Assembly (NCBI RefSeq): GCF_003610915.1
Contig: NZ_NSDJ01000002.1
Span: 620,001-684,000, forward strand
DNA from: Rahnella variigena
Lineage (GTDB): Bacteria > Pseudomonadota > Gammaproteobacteria > Enterobacterales > Enterobacteriaceae
DNA: 64,000 bases
Direction: 5' to 3'
Shown here: positions 27,543-34,805 of the stretch, one piece after another
How positions within the stretch are numbered: position 1 is the first letter of the stretch
Layout of the letters: each line of letters begins with the position of its first letter
Notes under the pieces: generated by a model
What the model saw: the letters and a program-made list of their open reading frames with translations, nothing else
Databases searched by the model: none
What the model was told of the DNA's origin: nothing
Program-made: the position numbers and the translations under genes

Positions 27543-27776
27543 ATGCAAATACAGACTATCAGCTTCGTAAAGAAGCATGCTGCTGTACTTGATTTATCAC
27601 AACCGATACTGGTCACTCAGAATGGTGAACCGGCTTACGTGATTGAATCCTTTGAAGACAGACAAAAAAGGGATGAAACCATTGCTTTACTCAAGCTGCT
27701 TACACTGGCAGAAAATGATAAAGCAGAAAGCCGGACATTCACGAGAGAACAGTTGTTAGCAGATCTTGCCAGATGA
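27543..27776 (+). CDS. Phd/YefM-type antitoxin
   Basis: A 77-residue protein starting at the ATG at 27543, preferred over 27525 because GGAG lies at a normal distance before it. The sequence ISFVKKHAAVLDLSQPILVTQNGEPAYVIESFEDRQKRDE is a canonical Phd/YefM fold: a DNA-binding dimer head followed by an acidic, probably disordered C-terminal tail that would wrap the toxin. It is followed 37 bp later by the ParE/RelE-type toxin. The pair should autoregulate from the promoter at 27483. Confidence 0.85.
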   Translation: MQIQTISFVKKHAAVLDLSQPILVTQNGEPAYVIESFEDRQKRDETIALLKLLTLAENDKAESRTFTREQLLADLAR

Positions 27777-27813
27777 ATCTCTCATCTGATCTGCTGATTA
27801 TTGGGATCAATTT

Positions 27814-28161
27814 ATGTCTGCGACGAAAAGTAAAATCACTATTGAGTACCTGCAAACTGTAAAGTTGTCTATTGATGAAATTGCGTCGTTCCAGACCTCA
27901 CAGGGAAACGATGCGCTAAAAATCATCAACGAAGTGTTGGATGAGTTTGAAGCAAAAGTGAAAGTTTTTCCTTTGTCCTGCCCGGTTGCACCCGATCTCG
28001 CCGCGCTGGGTATCATCAAATTTCGCGAATGTAATACATTGAATGGTTACCGCATCATTTATACCTATGATGAATCGGCAAACCTTATCTACGTGTACGT
28101 GCTTCTTTCGCAGCGGCAAAATGTTCAGGAACTGTTGTTTAAAAAGTTGATCATGGGCTAA
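27814..28161 (+). CDS. ParE/RelE-superfamily toxin
   Basis: A 115-residue protein in the usual position after the antitoxin. The core shows the RelE/ParE pattern: N-terminal helices, then IKFRECNTLNGYRIIYTYDESANLIYVYVLLSQRQNVQELL, with the conserved R-x-Y-R-I-I-Y strand. The known targets of the superfamily are DNA gyrase (ParE) or mRNA on the ribosome (RelE/YoeB); which applies cannot be read from sequence. Length is slightly above the family's usual 90-105, with an N-terminal extension (MSATKSKITIEYL). It appears intact. Confidence 0.82.
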   Translation: MSATKSKITIEYLQTVKLSIDEIASFQTSQGNDALKIINEVLDEFEAKVKVFPLSCPVAPDLAALGIIKFRECNTLNGYRIIYTYDESANLIYVYVLLSQRQNVQELLFKKLIMG

Positions 28162-28166
28162 CAACA

Positions 28167-28195
28167 GAAAAGCCACGCAAACTTCGCGTGGCTTT
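28167..28195. terminator. Bidirectional terminator between the toxin gene and osmC
   Basis: GAAAAGCCACGC at 28167-28178 pairs with GCGTGGCTTTC at 28186-28195 around a 7-base loop. Flanking A and T runs make it usable from both sides, and the genes on either side converge on it. Confidence 0.8.
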
Positions 28196-28219
28196 CAGAT
28201 TCAAAACTTCATTCTTTCA

Positions 28220-28651
28220 TCAATTTTCAAGCTGATACGTCAGCGTGATTTCTGCGTTCAGTACCTTAGAAACCGGGCAACCGGCTTTGGCTTTTTTGAT
28301 GATTTCGTCGAATTTGTCTTTATCGATACCCGGCAATTTCACTTTGCTGTCGAGCGCGATTTTAGTGATCGCAAAGCCGCCATCCACTTTATCCAGTGAA
28401 ACATCTGCGACAGTATCAATGCTTTCTGGCGTGTGCCCTGCTTCGCCGAGCATGAGCGAAAGTGCCATTGAGAAGCAGGCTGAATGCGCTGCTGCTATTA
28501 ATTCTTCCGGGTTGGTGCCGGGTTTTCCTTCAAAACGGGTGTTGAAACCATAAGGCTGGTCCTTCAGCGCGCCGCTCTCAGAAGAGATGTGACCTTTACC
28601 GTGTTTAATGTCACCTTCCCAATGCGCTTGCCCTTTCTTATGAATGGTCAT
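28220..28651 (-). CDS. osmC: OsmC-type peroxiredoxin (organic hydroperoxide reductase)
   Basis: A 143-residue cytoplasmic thiol peroxidase. MTIHKKGQAHWEGDIKHGKG and LKDQPYGFNTRFEGKPGTNPEEL follow E. coli OsmC. The two redox cysteines are in HSACFSMALS (near 59) and AGCPVSKVL (near 125). It reduces organic hydroperoxides and is induced by osmotic and stationary-phase stress in E. coli through RpoS and Rcs; control here is not visible. It is divergent from a yodC-like gene. Confidence 0.93.
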   Translation of the reverse strand: MTIHKKGQAHWEGDIKHGKGHISSESGALKDQPYGFNTRFEGKPGTNPEELIAAAHSACFSMALSLMLGEAGHTPESIDTVADVSLDKVDGGFAITKIALDSKVKLPGIDKDKFDEIIKKAKAGCPVSKVLNAEITLTYQLEN

Positions 28652-28784
28652 GTTTTCCTCCTGTTTGTATTACATTCACTTTAAGTATAGCTTCAGATCC
28701 GTGTTTCGCGAGGATGGCGCGGCTATGCGGCCTGCGGGCACGTTTTTCCATCATTACAACGTCATTGAAAACAGAGGCAAAAAT

Positions 28785-28964
28785 ATGTTTAACCCCCAAG
28801 ATATCGTTCAGTCCAAAACCGGCGGCCCGAAACTGGTCGTACAGCGTGTTGAAGGCGACACCCTGTGGTGTACGCGTCAGGACGACTTCGGCGCAACGGA
28901 AATTGAAGTGAAAGCGGATACCGTGAGCCTGTACCACGAAGAAGGCGATTTCGGCGTTTGCTGA
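28785..28964 (+). CDS. YodC-family small protein (DUF2158)
   Basis: A 59-residue protein. The ATG at 28785 with AGAGG upstream gives the normal family length, and the open frame to 28644 is not needed. The sequence opens MFNPQDIVQSKTGGPKLVV and includes GDTLWCTRQDDF, the pattern of E. coli YodC-like proteins. These form a small beta barrel and are thought to be general cytoplasmic proteins of unknown role. It has its own terminator. Confidence 0.8.
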   Translation: MFNPQDIVQSKTGGPKLVVQRVEGDTLWCTRQDDFGATEIEVKADTVSLYHEEGDFGVC

Positions 28965-28986
28965 TCCCGTTTTGCTTCCTGCCTTT

Positions 28987-29008
28987 GGCTGCCACTGGCG
29001 GCCTTTTT
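28987..29008 (+). terminator. Terminator after the yodC-like gene
   Basis: GGCTGCC and GGCGGCC pair around ACT with one wobble, followed by TTTTT on the plus strand, 23 bp after the stop codon. Confidence 0.7.
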
Positions 29009-29179
29009 GACTGCCTGTGAATGGCTGAAACTCAGACTGGAATAGTCCTTCCTCGGGGATGGCCGGAATCATGCGTATGAATGTATTGATTAGCCATAAT
29101 CATAATTTCCAATTATGTAAGATTCTGAATATAGTAGTCGGAAATTACAGAGAATTATCGGATGAAGGAACCGGCCATA

Positions 29180-29539
29180 ATGAATAAGCATTTTGCGTGG
29201 ATGTCTGTCGTTGTCGCTGCCGCATTTTTAAGCGGATGTGCGCAACAAACAGTTAAAAACGCCGAGCAGGATCAGTCAGCACTTAACTCCCGTTGCTACA
29301 CTGAGTTCAAAGCACTTCAGACGCTGGATAAAAACGCTTTCAATGTCTACAAGCAGCAATTTAATCAGCTCAATGAGGCGTATGCCGTTTATAAAACCAA
29401 TGCTTCGCTGATCAACAAAGACTCTAAGGAAATGTTTGCTCTTGAATTAAAAGACAAGCAAACCCTTATCTGTGCCCGTGTTAAAAGCGCCGTGTTCAAT
29501 AACATGAATCAGCGTTCTCAGATGCTCAACGATATCTAA
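29180..29539 (+). CDS. Small lipoprotein of unknown function
   Basis: A 119-residue protein starting at 29180 (an in-frame ATG at 29162 is possible). The N-terminus MNKHFAWMSVVVAAAFLSGC is a lipoprotein signal with lipobox LSGC. The mature part, after a short QQTVKNAEQ stretch, is helical and polar (RCYTEFKALQTLDKNAFNVY), likely a small periplasmic helical bundle. A second cysteine pair (Cys in NSRCY and LICAR) could form a disulphide. No family is recognised with confidence. It lies alone, ending at a long perfect hairpin. Confidence 0.7.
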   Translation: MNKHFAWMSVVVAAAFLSGCAQQTVKNAEQDQSALNSRCYTEFKALQTLDKNAFNVYKQQFNQLNEAYAVYKTNASLINKDSKEMFALELKDKQTLICARVKSAVFNNMNQRSQMLNDI

Positions 29540-29550
29540 AAGATTTCAGT

Positions 29551-29586
29551 ATTGAATCCTGAGATTCCACAATCTCAGGATTCAAT
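29551..29586. terminator. Perfect 16-bp-stem hairpin between convergent genes
   Basis: ATTGAATCCTGAGATT at 29551-29566 is matched perfectly by AATCTCAGGATTCAAT at 29571-29586 around the loop CCAC. It sits between the lipoprotein gene and the convergent metQ-like pseudogene, and probably ends both transcripts although neither side has a strong T-run. Confidence 0.65.
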
Positions 29587-29610
29587 GATTCCCGCCTTAC
29601 CAGATATCCA

Positions 29611-30425
29611 TTACCAGCCTTTCACCGCATCGCCGTGATAAATAGCATCTGCCGCTTTGATAGTGGCGTCAGTCTGATAGGCTTCCACCAGTTCCTTCAC
29701 TGCCTGACTGTCTTTATTATCTTCACGCGCCACAATGATATTCACGTAAGGGGAATCTTTATCTTCCACAAAGAGCCCGTTTTTACCCGGCGTCAGTCCG
29801 ACCTGGCCTGAATAGGTAGTATTGATGATCGCCAGCTCGATTTTGTCATCATCAATAGCGCGGGTCAGCTGAGGCGCTTCGATCTCAACAATCTTCAGAT
29901 GTTTTGGATTTTCGGTAATATCCAGCGACGTCGGCAGCAAACCTGTGCCCTCTTTCAGTTTGATCAACCCGACTTTTTGCAGCAGTAACAATGAGCGGCC
30001 AAGGTTAGTCGGATCGTTAGCTACACAGCCACCTGTGCGTTATCACTCAACTGGTCGATGGATTTAATTTTGCGCGAGTAACCGGCGATCGGATAAACGA
30101 ACGTTTTACCCACTTCCACCAGCTTATAGCCACGCTCTTTGATTTGTTTATCCAGATAAGGGCGATGCTGGAAGGAGTTAACGTCGATATCGCCGCTGCT
30201 CAGCGCGGAATTAGGCAATACGAAATCGTTGAATGTCACCACTTCGACATCCAGATTGTATTTGTCTTTGGCCGTTTTTTTGATGGTTTCCCACATCTGC
30301 TGATCGATACCGGCACTGATCCCGACCTTGATGTGATTCTCATTAGATTTTTGATCACAGGCAGTCAGCGCCAGAACGCCCGCCAGAGATAAAGCCAGAA
30401 CAGATAATTTTAATATTGTGCGCAT
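29611..30425 (-). pseudogene. Frameshifted MetQ/NlpA-family lipoprotein gene
   Basis: The reverse strand encodes a methionine-type ABC binding lipoprotein in two frames. The first part starts MRTILKLSVLALSLAGVLALTAC (lipoprotein signal) and runs through SFQHRPYLDKQI and DNAQVAV to a TAG at 30021-30023. The rest (LLLLQKVGLIKLKEGTGLLP through YHGDAVKGW) continues in another frame. MetQ and NlpA read QVAVPNDPTNLGRS across this spot. Here five bases stand where the proline codon should be, a net +2 (or -1) change, and AACGATCCGACTAACCTT then resumes correctly. No metNI genes adjoin, so it was probably an orphan NlpA-type protein. A sequencing error cannot be excluded. Confidence 0.85.
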
Positions 30426-30626
30426 AAGGTTTACTCTTTCCGTGAATAAATTTTCAAGTTGAAACAGACTGTTAAGCCGACAGTGTTTCAAATCGCTTCC
30501 CGCGCGGCAAATACGAAAAAGAAATAATCTAATGCAAACCCGCCAGAAATAAACAAAGCCCGCAATATGCGGGCCTTGGCAAGGCAGAAATTTCAAATGT
30601 GGAAAGATTTCCTGATCGTTATCCGA

Positions 30627-31838
30627 TCATTCTGAAGCACCGTGCAATGTCACAGGCTGAGGACGGGAGAGGAAAATCGTGATCCCCGCCAGCAATGTCA
30701 GCACACCGCCAAGCAGGAAGGCGCTGCTCACGCCCGAATTGTCTGCGAGGATCCCGCCAAACAATGCGCCAAGCGCCAGCGAGGTCTGGAAAACACACAC
30801 CAGCAGCGCCGAACCGGTTTCGAAAAGCGCAGGCGACGCCTGATACGTCCAGATATTCAGACACACCGGCAACGCGCCAAACGCTAATCCCCAGAGGATC
30901 ACCAGCGCACAGGCCAGTGCTAACGGCACCTGGAACAGCGACAACACCAGCACAGAAACACTCAGCAGCAGCATATTGAGCATAAACGCTCTCTTTACAC
31001 CGAACTCGCGAACACTGATTTCAGTCGTCAGCGTACCCACCAGCCCGGCAACACCGTAGCCCATCAGCAACAACGAGATATCACTGGCGGAAAGATGCAG
31101 ATTGAAGCGCAGCCAGGGTTCGAGGTAGGTATAGGCCGCAAAATGACCGCCCGCCATGAAGATGCCGATGATAAGCGCGTAACGGATCCCCGCGACTTTA
31201 GTGACGCCCAGCATCGCGCGCAGGCCGATAGATTGCTGAGCGGGCAACGACGGCAGCGCCAGCCATTGCAGTACGAAGAAGACCAGCGCCAGCACGGCAT
31301 TGAGGGTAAATGCCATGCGCCAGCCAAACAGATCCCCGATAAACGCGCCCGCCGGTACGCCCGCGACCGTCCCGACTGCCACGCCTGCGGTGATCAGCGA
31401 AATAGCGCGTGCGCCCTGCTCTTCGGACACCAGTCGCCGCCCGGACGGAATAGCAAACGACCAGAAGCCCCCCACGCCGACGCCCAGAATAATGCGTCCG
31501 ATCAGCAAAATGTTGAATGAGTCCGCCATGACGGCAATACCGTTGGCCACAATGACCGTCGCGGAAAGCAGCAACAGCAGATTGCGACGGTCCATTTTGC
31601 GGGCAAACAGCATGATCAGCGGCGCAGAAATTGCCGCCACTAAACCGGGCAGCATCACCGCCAGTCCGGCATGACCTTCAGTGACACCCAGAGATTGCGC
31701 GATCGGCGAAAGTAATCCGATCGGCAGAAATTCGGTATTAACCAGCGCGAATGTGCCGCAGGCCAGTGAGAATACCGCCAGCCAGCGGCGGAATGCAGAG
31801 GTTTCTGGCCGGGTGTCCAGCGATGAGCACTCAGTCAT
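30627..31838 (-). CDS. MFS transporter, DHA1 efflux type (AraJ/YdhP-like)
   Basis: A 403-residue inner-membrane protein with twelve hydrophobic segments. NTEFLPIGLLSPIAQSLGVTEG and the loop RKMDRRNLLLLL are DHA1 hallmarks, and RIILGVGVGGFWSFAIP matches motif C of efflux members. It resembles the MFS at 2896 but is clearly a different branch. Its promoter region is crowded by an ERIC element, with a CRP-like site beyond. The substrate is unknown; sugar, nucleoside and drug exporters all fall here. Confidence 0.8.
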   Translation of the reverse strand: MTECSSLDTRPETSAFRRWLAVFSLACGTFALVNTEFLPIGLLSPIAQSLGVTEGHAGLAVMLPGLVAAISAPLIMLFARKMDRRNLLLLLSATVIVANGIAVMADSFNILLIGRIILGVGVGGFWSFAIPSGRRLVSEEQGARAISLITAGVAVGTVAGVPAGAFIGDLFGWRMAFTLNAVLALVFFVLQWLALPSLPAQQSIGLRAMLGVTKVAGIRYALIIGIFMAGGHFAAYTYLEPWLRFNLHLSASDISLLLMGYGVAGLVGTLTTEISVREFGVKRAFMLNMLLLSVSVLVLSLFQVPLALACALVILWGLAFGALPVCLNIWTYQASPALFETGSALLVCVFQTSLALGALFGGILADNSGVSSAFLLGGVLTLLAGITIFLSRPQPVTLHGASE

Positions 31839-31848
31839 TTATTATCCT

Positions 31849-31976
31849 TATCCCCTTCATTCTTCAAATTGCAGATGCATTGGCTGCACTTGCTCACCCG
31901 AATCACTTACTTTAGTAAGCTCATCGGGATTCACTCGCTTGCCGCCTTCCTGCAATTCGAATTATTTCGGGTATGT
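31849..31976. repeat. ERIC (enterobacterial repetitive intergenic consensus) element
   Basis: About 127 bp matching the ERIC/IRU consensus along its length. It includes CTTCAAATTGCAGATGCATT, the core TGCTCACCCGAATCACTTAC, AAGCTCATCGGGATTCACTC, and the far end GCCGCCTTCCTGCAATTCGA ending in TTTCGGGTAT. The element is an imperfect palindrome that folds as RNA. It starts 10 bp from the ATG of the MFS gene, so it lies in that gene's leader. ERICs are non-autonomous and typical of Enterobacterales. Confidence 0.9.
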
Positions 31977-31998
31977 TGTTTTGTAATTAGAACGTAAT

Positions 31999-32020
31999 AA
32001 ACGTGATCACTATCACAGGG
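31999..32020. promoter_or_regulatory. CRP-like binding site
   Basis: CGTGA at 32002-32006 and TCACA at 32013-32017 are separated by 6 bp (TCACTA), one base off TGTGA-N6-TCACA, with A-rich flank upstream. It is about 170 bp from the MFS start on one side and 275 bp from the MASE1 gene on the other. Which gene it serves is unclear. Confidence 0.45.
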
Positions 32021-32291
32021 TCAAGGCATTTTCATAATGACTGTTAGGGTATTTCTTATCCGCCATGCAGATAAGCCAGTCCCCGCCTGCGATGCGGGCT
32101 GCAGAGGCGTGCGGACGCAAAAACGAAAAAGGCACATACAGATAACGCCGATCAGAAAATTCCTCCACATATAAGTATGTTGTAACTAATTCGTGTAACA
32201 GGATCCCAGTATTCTAAAATCCTCTCAGCAGGATCCATTTGTTCTACGCTTTAGCTACAACTCAACGCGTGGAATCTGCCCCGAGGTCACT
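32021..32291. other. Intergenic region upstream of the MASE1 gene
   Basis: About 270 bp without a gene after the ERIC element and CRP-like site. I see no clear promoter. The only notable element is a GAGG at 32283-32286 positioned as ribosome site for the GTG start of the next gene. Confidence 0.35.
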
Positions 32292-33518
32292 GTGTCTCCT
32301 GCTAAATTCTGTCTGCAACTGCTGGTTTGGTGCCTGCTCTATTTTTCCCTCGGGTACATCTCTCTGTTTCTGGATGATCCCGCGAGCCGGGTTTCGTTTG
32401 TCTGGTTTCCTGCCGGCCTCGCCGTCGCCGCGTTTCTGCTAACACCGCGCCGGTTCTGGCCGCCTCTGTTTGTTGGGCTGTTAATCGTGCGTACGATTCT
32501 GGATGTCACGATGCGGCACTCGCTTGAGACTTCGCTGGTGCATTCGGTGATTTCACTCGGGAATGATTTCGCCATCGCCTGGTTTGTGCGGCGCTTCAGG
32601 CGCCCGGATGACATGCTGTATAACGTGTTGATCTGGCTGTGCGCCACTGTGGTAATCAGCGCCTTCGCCGCCGCTGCTGGTGCGGGATGGGTGCTGTTTC
32701 GTCACAATATCAATTTTGTTCAGACGCTGTGGATCTGGTGGTCAGCGAATGTGGTCGGCACCATTTTACTGACCACCATTATCATGGGCTTATTCTGGAA
32801 GCCGGAACCCTTTGTTCTGCGTAAATGTCTGACTGGCGGCGGATTATGGATAGCGTTATGTCTCAGCGCTGCCTGGGTTTTCAGTCAGCCTTTTGGTGAT
32901 GCCCGCAGCGAAGCGCTACATTTTATCCTGGCCTGCATCCCGGTCATGATTATGATTGCCATCCCGGTTGTCAGTGGTAACCGGCCCGGTGCGCTCTCCT
33001 TTCTCACCTTTTGTGTGATTGTCATCTATTGCTCCTGGCACCGTCTTGGTCCGCTGTTTATTCCGGGCTTACGGACGGGAGAACCGCTGTTGCTGGCGCA
33101 GTGCTATCTCTCAGGTACTGCACTGCTGCTGAATTTTGTGTACGTGCTTAAGCGGCATGTGCCGGGCATGGTGTCCTCATATTATCTGATCCCGCACAGC
33201 GGCCGTCTCACCTGGGACCAGACTTCATCAACATCGCTTACGCAACATCTTCTGAAGCTCCATCATGTGGATCAGCTTCTGGCCCTGCTTTTACCTGACG
33301 ATCAAAAACGAATGCGCGCCCGCTGGGAAACGATCAGCCACGGCGGCAGCGTAACAGACACGTTCTCTTTCCTGATACGGCTCTCACCGGCAATAAAAAT
33401 ACAGCTTCAGGAAACGAAACTGACCGGCCTGCCGCAACCGGAAGGTGTGGTGATTATTGGCTCCTGGTCAGAAGAATTGCCCAACCGGGCATTCACCCGC
33501 ACGGTCAGGGAGGCGTAA
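32292..33518 (+). CDS. MASE1-domain membrane protein without an output domain
   Basis: A 408-residue protein starting with GTG at 32292 (GAGG upstream). The first ~290 residues are a MASE1-type sensor with about eight hydrophobic segments (FVWFPAGLAVAAFLLTP and LWIWWSANVVGTILLT are typical). MASE1 usually precedes GGDEF, EAL or histidine kinase domains. Here only about 110 residues follow, with no GGDEF, EAL, kinase or PAS motif that I can see; the tail (TSLTQHLLKLHHVDQLLALLL) is unrecognised. It ends 3 bp before the HdeD-like gene, so the two are surely co-transcribed. It may sense or bind a ligand for its partner. Confidence 0.7.
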   Translation: MSPAKFCLQLLVWCLLYFSLGYISLFLDDPASRVSFVWFPAGLAVAAFLLTPRRFWPPLFVGLLIVRTILDVTMRHSLETSLVHSVISLGNDFAIAWFVRRFRRPDDMLYNVLIWLCATVVISAFAAAAGAGWVLFRHNINFVQTLWIWWSANVVGTILLTTIIMGLFWKPEPFVLRKCLTGGGLWIALCLSAAWVFSQPFGDARSEALHFILACIPVMIMIAIPVVSGNRPGALSFLTFCVIVIYCSWHRLGPLFIPGLRTGEPLLLAQCYLSGTALLLNFVYVLKRHVPGMVSSYYLIPHSGRLTWDQTSSTSLTQHLLKLHHVDQLLALLLPDDQKRMRARWETISHGGSVTDTFSFLIRLSPAIKIQLQETKLTGLPQPEGVVIIGSWSEELPNRAFTRTVREA

Positions 33519-33521
33519 ACG

Positions 33522-34805
33522 ATGCTGCAACTTGCGCTGTTGTTGATGGGTGCCAATTTTGTGCGTAAATCCGCGCCGGTTCTGGCCATTATTGGCGTGT
33601 TATGGGGCGGACTGGGCGTGACTGTTTTTATGGATGGTCTGGAAGGAATGCGCTACTTTCCTTTTCATGTCTTCGGTCTGATCCTGCTGGCAGAAAGTCT
33701 GGTGACGCTCTTTCTGGCCGGAGGTGCCGCCGGGGCGAAGAAGTCAGTGTTCTATTTTAAGGGCGGCATATTTTGCTTTATCGCCGTGCTGATCCTTTCA
33801 GGTCGTGACAGCAGTAATCTGCTGCTGGCGATTTTGTTTGGTTTCGCGTTTTTCATCACCGGTCTTTTTGTGATGGCGTCGGCCTGGGTGGTGCGGTATG
33901 ACCGCTGGCGTCAGGTGTTTTTCAGCGGCGTTGCGCAGCTGATTTTCGCCCTGTTTTTGTTCCTTCCCTATCCCACCCATCACCACGGCACGATTTCACA
34001 GTTTGTCGGCATGATCATGATCCTCGGGGGGATCCAGTGCATTCCGCTGGCCTACCGCGCCTTTAAAATGCGGGATGGCGTCACGCTTTCCGCCCTGATG
34101 GCGCCGCCCGGCCTGATCCCCGTCATCCCGCCGGTTTCGGTGAATAGCCGTTCTGAAGGTGCGCTGATTGTGCATATCTGGACACCGGAAGGCTCTGCGG
34201 CGAACTCCCCGGTTCCGCGCCCTGTGTTCAACCGTTATATCGCCGCCGTAGACGTGCATGGGGTGATTTCTACCGGCCATGCCGCGCTGGAAATGCCGCC
34301 GGATCTTTACATCAGCCTTTATCCGGCGGTCGATATTGAGCGTTCCCCCGCCGAGTTTTTCAATACTCTGAAAGCCATTCAGGAAAACAACGTGCCGGGG
34401 CTTTTCCAGAAGAGTTATGTCAGCGAAGCCGCGGGCTGGTGTGATTCAGACCGCAAAATTGTGTTCAGTGATTTTAACGCGCAGGCGTTGCAGCAGTTCT
34501 GGGATAGTTATCGCCAGCTGGTGATTTACAACCTGACCTGGCGCAACTGCTCCAGCAGCGTGGCTTACGGCCTTGAAGCCGCGCTTGAGGGCGTTATTTC
34601 CAGCCGCGGAGGCTGGCTGCATTTCCTGAAGTTATTTTTTATGCCTGAGTTGTGGATTGCCGCCCAGCTAAGAAAACGTGCCACCACCATGGCGTGGACG
34701 CCGGGTCTGATGCTCGATTACGCACGGGCCTTGCACGCGCTGGTGCATCCGGTCCGGCATTCGTGGTTCAGGCGCTGGCGACAGCTGGATAAATCGCAAT
34801 CATAG
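33522..34805 (+). CDS. HdeD-like membrane protein with C-terminal putative permuted papain-fold domain
   Basis: A 427-residue protein. Residues 1-190 form about six membrane helices of HdeD (DUF308) type (PFHVFGLILLAESLVTLFLA; GIFCFIAVLILSG). A proline-rich linker (PPGLIPVIPPVSV) leads to a soluble ~210-residue domain. That domain has VHGVISTGHAALEM early and NLTWRNCSSSVAYGLEAAL later. A histidine in a GHA motif preceding a cysteine in an NCSS motif is the order expected for circularly permuted NlpC/P60-like (YiiX/LRAT-like) hydrolases. That assignment is an inference. HdeD in E. coli contributes to acid resistance by an unknown mechanism. Its end overlaps the convergent ABC ATPase by 6 bp. 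Confidence 0.6.
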   Translation: MLQLALLLMGANFVRKSAPVLAIIGVLWGGLGVTVFMDGLEGMRYFPFHVFGLILLAESLVTLFLAGGAAGAKKSVFYFKGGIFCFIAVLILSGRDSSNLLLAILFGFAFFITGLFVMASAWVVRYDRWRQVFFSGVAQLIFALFLFLPYPTHHHGTISQFVGMIMILGGIQCIPLAYRAFKMRDGVTLSALMAPPGLIPVIPPVSVNSRSEGALIVHIWTPEGSAANSPVPRPVFNRYIAAVDVHGVISTGHAALEMPPDLYISLYPAVDIERSPAEFFNTLKAIQENNVPGLFQKSYVSEAAGWCDSDRKIVFSDFNAQALQQFWDSYRQLVIYNLTWRNCSSSVAYGLEAALEGVISSRGGWLHFLKLFFMPELWIAAQLRKRATTMAWTPGLMLDYARALHALVHPVRHSWFRRWRQLDKSQS

